From assembly GCA_009926815.1 (NCBI GenBank), contig RFOC01000075.1, forward strand, positions 1-8,760: a stretch of DNA of 8,760 nucleotides, read 5' to 3'. Made by a program: the position numbers and the translations under genes. Under the pieces are notes generated by a model, which saw nothing but the letters and a program-made list of their open reading frames with translations, was not told the origin of the DNA and ran no database searches. This document shows positions 5,606-8,760 of the stretch, one piece after another. This stretch comes from Planctomycetota bacterium (lineage in GTDB: Bacteria; Planctomycetota; Phycisphaerae; Phycisphaerales; SM1A02). The stretch's first letter is position 1, and every line of letters starts with the position of its first letter.

Positions 5606-7780
5606 ATGCGTCTCGCCGCCACCGCCGAATCCCGACCCCTTCGGCCCACCTTCTGGGCCCGACTGTGGCAGGACATGCAGCCGCACCCCGGGCGGGCCAC
5701 GGAAGCCGCCCGGATCGCGGTGGCGGGCATGCTGATCGTGGCCGTGCAGATGACGCTCCGGTACGAGCTGCTCTATCCGGCCATGACCACGCTGCTGGTG
5801 GTGAACGAGATCCGGGGCTACAGCACGCTCACGCGCTTCCTGATCAATTTCGTGGCGGTCACCGTGAGCTGCGGCGCCGCGGTGGCGCTCATGGCCCTGT
5901 TCATGCAGCAGCCCATGTTCCTGCTGCCCATCATGGCCGCCTACATCACCGTGGTGATGTACTTCATGGGAGCCTCGCGCTATCGAAGCGCCATGTTCAA
6001 CCTGGGCTACCCGTTCGTGGTGGTGGTGTACATGGCGTTCTTCGACAAGACGCATGCCGAGCACATCGCGATCATCGTCTACAAGTCGGTCATCACCGGG
6101 CTGGCCTGCGGCACGCTGGTGCTCATGCTGCTGTGGCCGGAGTCGGCCAGCGAGGTGCTGCGCGAGCAGCTGGTGCATGGACTGAAGGGCTCCGCGGGCG
6201 TGCTTCGGCGGCTTGCGGCCGCGTCGCGAGGTCAGGGGACCTTCGATCCCGCGACCTTCGTGCCCGACCGTTTCCGGGCACGGACCCCCAAGTTGATGCT
6301 GCTGGCCGACCAGGTGCAGGTGGACTGCGGCCTGGGCGAGCGAGGGCGGCACGAGCTGTTCACGCTGGTCTCGCTCAACGCCCGTGCCGCGGCCTGCGTG
6401 GGCGTGGTGGTGGAGCAGCGGGCCGTGGGGCGCGCGGTCGGGCCCGCGGAGGCCGAGTCGATCGAGCGGCTGGCCGAGGCGATCGAGCGGGTGGTGGAGG
6501 CGCTCGAGGCGGTGGGGCAGGTGGAGACGCGTGGATCGGATGCCGAAGCGACGGCGCTGGGGGCTCCGGTGGTGACCACGCCCGACCCATCGAAGGCGGG
6601 CGATGCCATCGGCGGGGAGATCGGCGACATCCGGGATCTCCTCGAGAGCGCATGCGAGGACGCCCGCCGAGCGATGCCGGCCATCGAGGTGCTCGAGCGC
6701 ACCCGACGGCTGCCCGACATCCTCACGCTGACGCTGCGGAACCTGCGCGACATGGCGGACCGCGTGGTGCTGCAGCCGATCCGGCAGCCGAATCCGGCCA
6801 TGGTGAAGCATGCCTTCAAGTGCTCGATCACCATCATGATCTGCGCGCTGTTCTGCATCGCCATCAACTGGACCATGGGCATCGGCTGCGTGGAGACCGT
6901 CATGCTGGTGGTGCAGGGCACGTTCGGAGGCACCCTGCTGATCGGCGGCCTGCGCATGGCGGGCGTGGTGCTGGGCTACGCCATCGCCATCATGCTGATC
7001 ATCTTCCTGATTCCCACGGTCACCACGCTGCCCGGGTTCTGGTTGGTGTTCGGGGGCACGCTCTTCCTGACCAGCTGGGGCGTGGCCGGTCCGCCCCGGG
7101 TGGGCGTGCCGTGCCTGCAGGCGATGATCGTGACCGACTTCGCGCTGCTGCAGACCACGCGGCCCGACATCAGCCTGCTGCCCGCCATGAACTTCGCGCT
7201 GGCGGTGGCCATGGGCGTGCTGGTCACCGTGGCCGTGTACTGGCTGCTGTGGCCCGTGCAGGCCGGGAAGGTGGTGCGACCCACGCTGGCGTTCATGCTG
7301 CAGCGGGTCTCGGCGGCGCTGCAGCGAGCCGCGGCGGGATCGCTCTCGGGTCAGGCGGCGAACGTGATGCAGTCCACCCTGGACGAGGAGCTGGCGAAGT
7401 GCGTGGCCGCGCACACCCATGCCCAGTTCGAGCGGCATGAGTCGACGCGGAGACATGAGCTCGAGCTTCGCGCGGTCATGGTGGTGGAGCAGGCGTGCCA
7501 TCGCGCCATGGTGAGCCTGGCAGCGCAGGCAGGCGAGGCGCCGCCGCGGGCCGGCGAGGCGGCATGGCTTCACTGGGCATCGGCGAGCTTCGCCGCCGCG
7601 GCCGCATGCGTGCAGGGCGCCGCGTGCCCGGATGGGCCGCAGGGGACGCGCCCGGTGGAGCGAGCGGATCGATTCGGCGAGGTGGTTCGCGCGGCGGACA
7701 TGCTGGCCCGCCTGCCGGCCATCCTGGTCGAGCTGGAGGCGCACCCGGAGGGCGAACGGGTCCGTTTGGGACTGGCGTGA
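5606..7780 (+). CDS. FUSC family inner-membrane exporter (MdtO/AaeB-like)
   Basis: A 724-residue inner-membrane protein of the FUSC (fusaric acid resistance / aromatic acid exporter) superfamily, similar in size to E. coli MdtO (about 683). Two membrane modules are visible: hydrophobic segments at about 36-48, 57-66, 80-99, 103-121, 133-146 and 158-177, then again at about 404-420, 427-447, 451-470, 477-492, 500-515 and 528-549. Between them, residues 180-400 form a soluble helical domain with a low-complexity linker near 305-340; a second soluble domain runs from 550 to the end. The second module has the glycine-rich VQGTFGGTLLIGGLRMAG run. Members export aromatic acids, sulfonamide-like or amphipathic compounds with a periplasmic fusion protein; energy coupling is poorly understood. 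Both partners flank it: the outer-membrane factor diverges upstream and the fusion protein converges downstream. The start is supported by AAGGAGG at 5587-5593. The substrate cannot be read from sequence. Confidence 0.92.
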   Translation: MRLAATAESRPLRPTFWARLWQDMQPHPGRATEAARIAVAGMLIVAVQMTLRYELLYPAMTTLLVVNEIRGYSTLTRFLINFVAVTVSCGAAVALMALFMQQPMFLLPIMAAYITVVMYFMGASRYRSAMFNLGYPFVVVVYMAFFDKTHAEHIAIIVYKSVITGLACGTLVLMLLWPESASEVLREQLVHGLKGSAGVLRRLAAASRGQGTFDPATFVPDRFRARTPKLMLLADQVQVDCGLGERGRHELFTLVSLNARAAACVGVVVEQRAVGRAVGPAEAESIERLAEAIERVVEALEAVGQVETRGSDAEATALGAPVVTTPDPSKAGDAIGGEIGDIRDLLESACEDARRAMPAIEVLERTRRLPDILTLTLRNLRDMADRVVLQPIRQPNPAMVKHAFKCSITIMICALFCIAINWTMGIGCVETVMLVVQGTFGGTLLIGGLRMAGVVLGYAIAIMLIIFLIPTVTTLPGFWLVFGGTLFLTSWGVAGPPRVGVPCLQAMIVTDFALLQTTRPDISLLPAMNFALAVAMGVLVTVAVYWLLWPVQAGKVVRPTLAFMLQRVSAALQRAAAGSLSGQAANVMQSTLDEELAKCVAAHTHAQFERHESTRRHELELRAVMVVEQACHRAMVSLAAQAGEAPPRAGEAAWLHWASASFAAAAACVQGAACPDGPQGTRPVERADRFGEVVRAADMLARLPAILVELEAHPEGERVRLGLA

Positions 7781-7783
7781 AGA

Positions 7784-7801
7784 GGGAGGGACGGGCCTCC
7801 C
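7784..7801. terminator. Possible bidirectional terminator hairpin between FUSC and fusion-protein genes
   Basis: GGGAGG (7784-7789) pairs perfectly with CCTCCC (7796-7801) across a six-base loop. It lies in the 22-base gap between the two convergent stop codons and nearly fills it. There is no T-run on the plus side. On the minus strand it is followed by TCTTCACG, which is mildly T-rich. Position favours a shared terminator; the lack of a clear U-tract keeps confidence moderate. Confidence 0.45.
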
Positions 7802-7802
7802 G

Positions 7803-8760
7803 TCATGGCGGCGGCGTTGGCGGCGTGCCCAGCGTGTCCAGCCACCGCTCCATGGCGTCGGGCACCAGCGGCTTCAGGATGTCGGGCACCTCTCGGCGCA
7901 GGCGCGTCTGCACGATCGCCGTGGCGGTCTGGCCCATGCGATAGGGCTTCGTGTCCGGGTCCGGCGAGGGATCCATGACGATGCGCACCGGGAAGCGCTG
8001 CGCGAGACGCACCCAATCGAGCGTGGGGGAGACCGTCGGCAGCACGCCGTTGCTGCCCTGGTTCGGGTCGTAGAGCGCCCAGCCCACGCCCTGCACCGTG
8101 CCGCGGAAGCGGGTCAGCGGATAGGCCATCAGGTAGATCTCCACGGCCTGGCCCGGGCGGATGTCGCGAAGGTCCGTCTCCTGGTAGTTGGCCAGCAGGT
8201 ACCAGTTGCTGGTGTCCACCAGGGCGAACTGCTGCTGGCCGATCTGGGCGAACTGCCCCACCGAGATGTTGAAGTTGGTCACGTATCCGTCGACTGGCGA
8301 GCGCACCTCGCAGTAGCCCACGTTCAGCTGGGCCTCCACCACCGCGGCCTGGGCCTTGGCCCGGCGCACGTTGATGTCGCCCAGCTGGCCCAGATTGGCC
8401 TTCGCCTGGGCCAGCGCCGCCTTGGCCTGCTGCACCATGGCGTCGCTCGCCTTCACGTTGCGCTTGGCCGCGTCGATCTGGTCGGGCGTGACGAACTGCC
8501 GCTTGAGCAGGGGCTCCACGCGGGCCAGGTACTGCACGTCGTACTTGGCCTTGGCCTCGGCGGCCACGATGTCGGCCTCCCGCTCACGGATCACGTCCTC
8601 CAGCGCCTTGATCTCCAGGTCCACGTAGCCCAGGTTGGCCACGGCCAGGTCCAGGGCAGCCTGGTAGGGACGCACGTCCACCCGGAACAGCAGGTCGCCC
8701 ACCGTCACGCGCTGGTTGTCCACCACCGCCAGCTCGGTGACGTAGCCCGAGACGTTGGCC
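7803..8760 (-). CDS. HlyD/EmrA-type membrane fusion protein, 5' end outside the window
   Basis: Periplasmic adaptor of a tripartite exporter, bridging the inner-membrane pump and the outer-membrane channel. The 318 visible codons run off the right edge; the frame stays open past the GTG at 8726 and reads ANVSGYVTELAVVDNQ, the classic start of the first lipoyl half, so that GTG is not the start. In visible numbering: lipoyl half with GDLLFRVDVRPY (21-32), a long alpha-helical hairpin (about 33-148, Ala/Lys/Glu-rich), the second lipoyl half with VRSPVDGYVTNFNISVGQ (152-169), and a beta-barrel from about 175. LPTVSPTLDWVRLAQRFPVRI-type residues (240-260) are typical of EmrA/AaeA/MdtN adaptors that pair with FUSC or MFS pumps. 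The C-terminus is a short proline-rich tail (TPPTPPP). The missing N-terminus should hold the single membrane anchor. It converges on the FUSC gene with 22 bases between stops, so it is not in the FUSC transcript; genes upstream, off the window, may share its promoter. Confidence 0.94.
   Translation of the reverse strand, partial: ANVSGYVTELAVVDNQRVTVGDLLFRVDVRPYQAALDLAVANLGYVDLEIKALEDVIREREADIVAAEAKAKYDVQYLARVEPLLKRQFVTPDQIDAAKRNVKASDAMVQQAKAALAQAKANLGQLGDINVRRAKAQAAVVEAQLNVGYCEVRSPVDGYVTNFNISVGQFAQIGQQQFALVDTSNWYLLANYQETDLRDIRPGQAVEIYLMAYPLTRFRGTVQGVGWALYDPNQGSNGVLPTVSPTLDWVRLAQRFPVRIVMDPSPDPDTKPYRMGQTATAIVQTRLRREVPDILKPLVPDAMERWLDTLGTPPTPPP

Noticed and set aside
3610..5730. A 706-codon minus-strand frame overlapping the outer-membrane gene in another phase
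   Set aside because: Arg/Gly/Pro-rich translation without motifs; the in-phase frame has TolC hallmarks and a signal peptide.
5534..7744. A 736-codon minus-strand frame antisense to the FUSC gene
   Set aside because: His/Gln/Arg-rich, with no membrane segments or motifs; the plus strand encodes a convincing two-module membrane protein with a strong ribosome site.

Overview
The window is GC-rich (roughly two-thirds G+C by eye) and tightly packed. It most resembles a planctomycete of the Phycisphaerae type. This rests on the style of the first, unnamed protein, the simple two-domain Obg, the L27 sequence and the WCGDC thioredoxin-like protein, all of which match my memory of that group. No 16S or other strong taxonomic marker is present, so the placement is an inference.

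Left third, plus strand (1-1964). The 3' part of an unnamed planctomycete-type gene is followed by a 111-base spacer with a GC-rich hairpin and a reasonable sigma70-like promoter. Then come rpmA (ribosomal protein L27) and obgE (ribosome-associated GTPase Obg), which look co-transcribed. The usual partner rplU (L21) is not directly upstream.

Middle, minus strand (1966-5537). Reading right to left this is an apparent three-gene operon: a TolC/NodT-type outer-membrane efflux lipoprotein, a thioredoxin-like protein with a WCGDC site, and a TPR-sulfotransferase with clear PAPS-binding motifs. Gaps are about 30 and 2 bases. The operon converges on obgE with one base between the two stop codons.

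Right part (5606-8760). A 724-residue two-module FUSC inner-membrane protein lies on the plus strand, divergent from the outer-membrane gene. It is followed, convergently, by a HlyD/EmrA-type membrane fusion protein on the minus strand whose 5' end runs off the window. The outer-membrane factor, FUSC pump and fusion protein are the same three parts as the E. coli MdtN-MdtO-MdtP or AaeA-AaeB plus TolC exporters. They probably form one tripartite exporter of aromatic or amphipathic compounds. Here the three genes alternate strand (-, +, -) instead of forming one operon. The 68-base divergent spacer holds an imperfect inverted repeat around the FUSC Shine-Dalgarno, and the convergent FUSC/fusion-protein gap holds a compact GC hairpin.

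I see no rRNA, tRNA, CRISPR array, insertion sequence or phage gene. Long open frames antisense to the real genes are high-GC shadows. No stretch over 300 bases lacks a gene. Nothing here is clearly a new system; the best leads are the strand layout of the exporter, the exporter-thioredoxin-sulfotransferase gene set, and the inverted repeat between the divergent genes.
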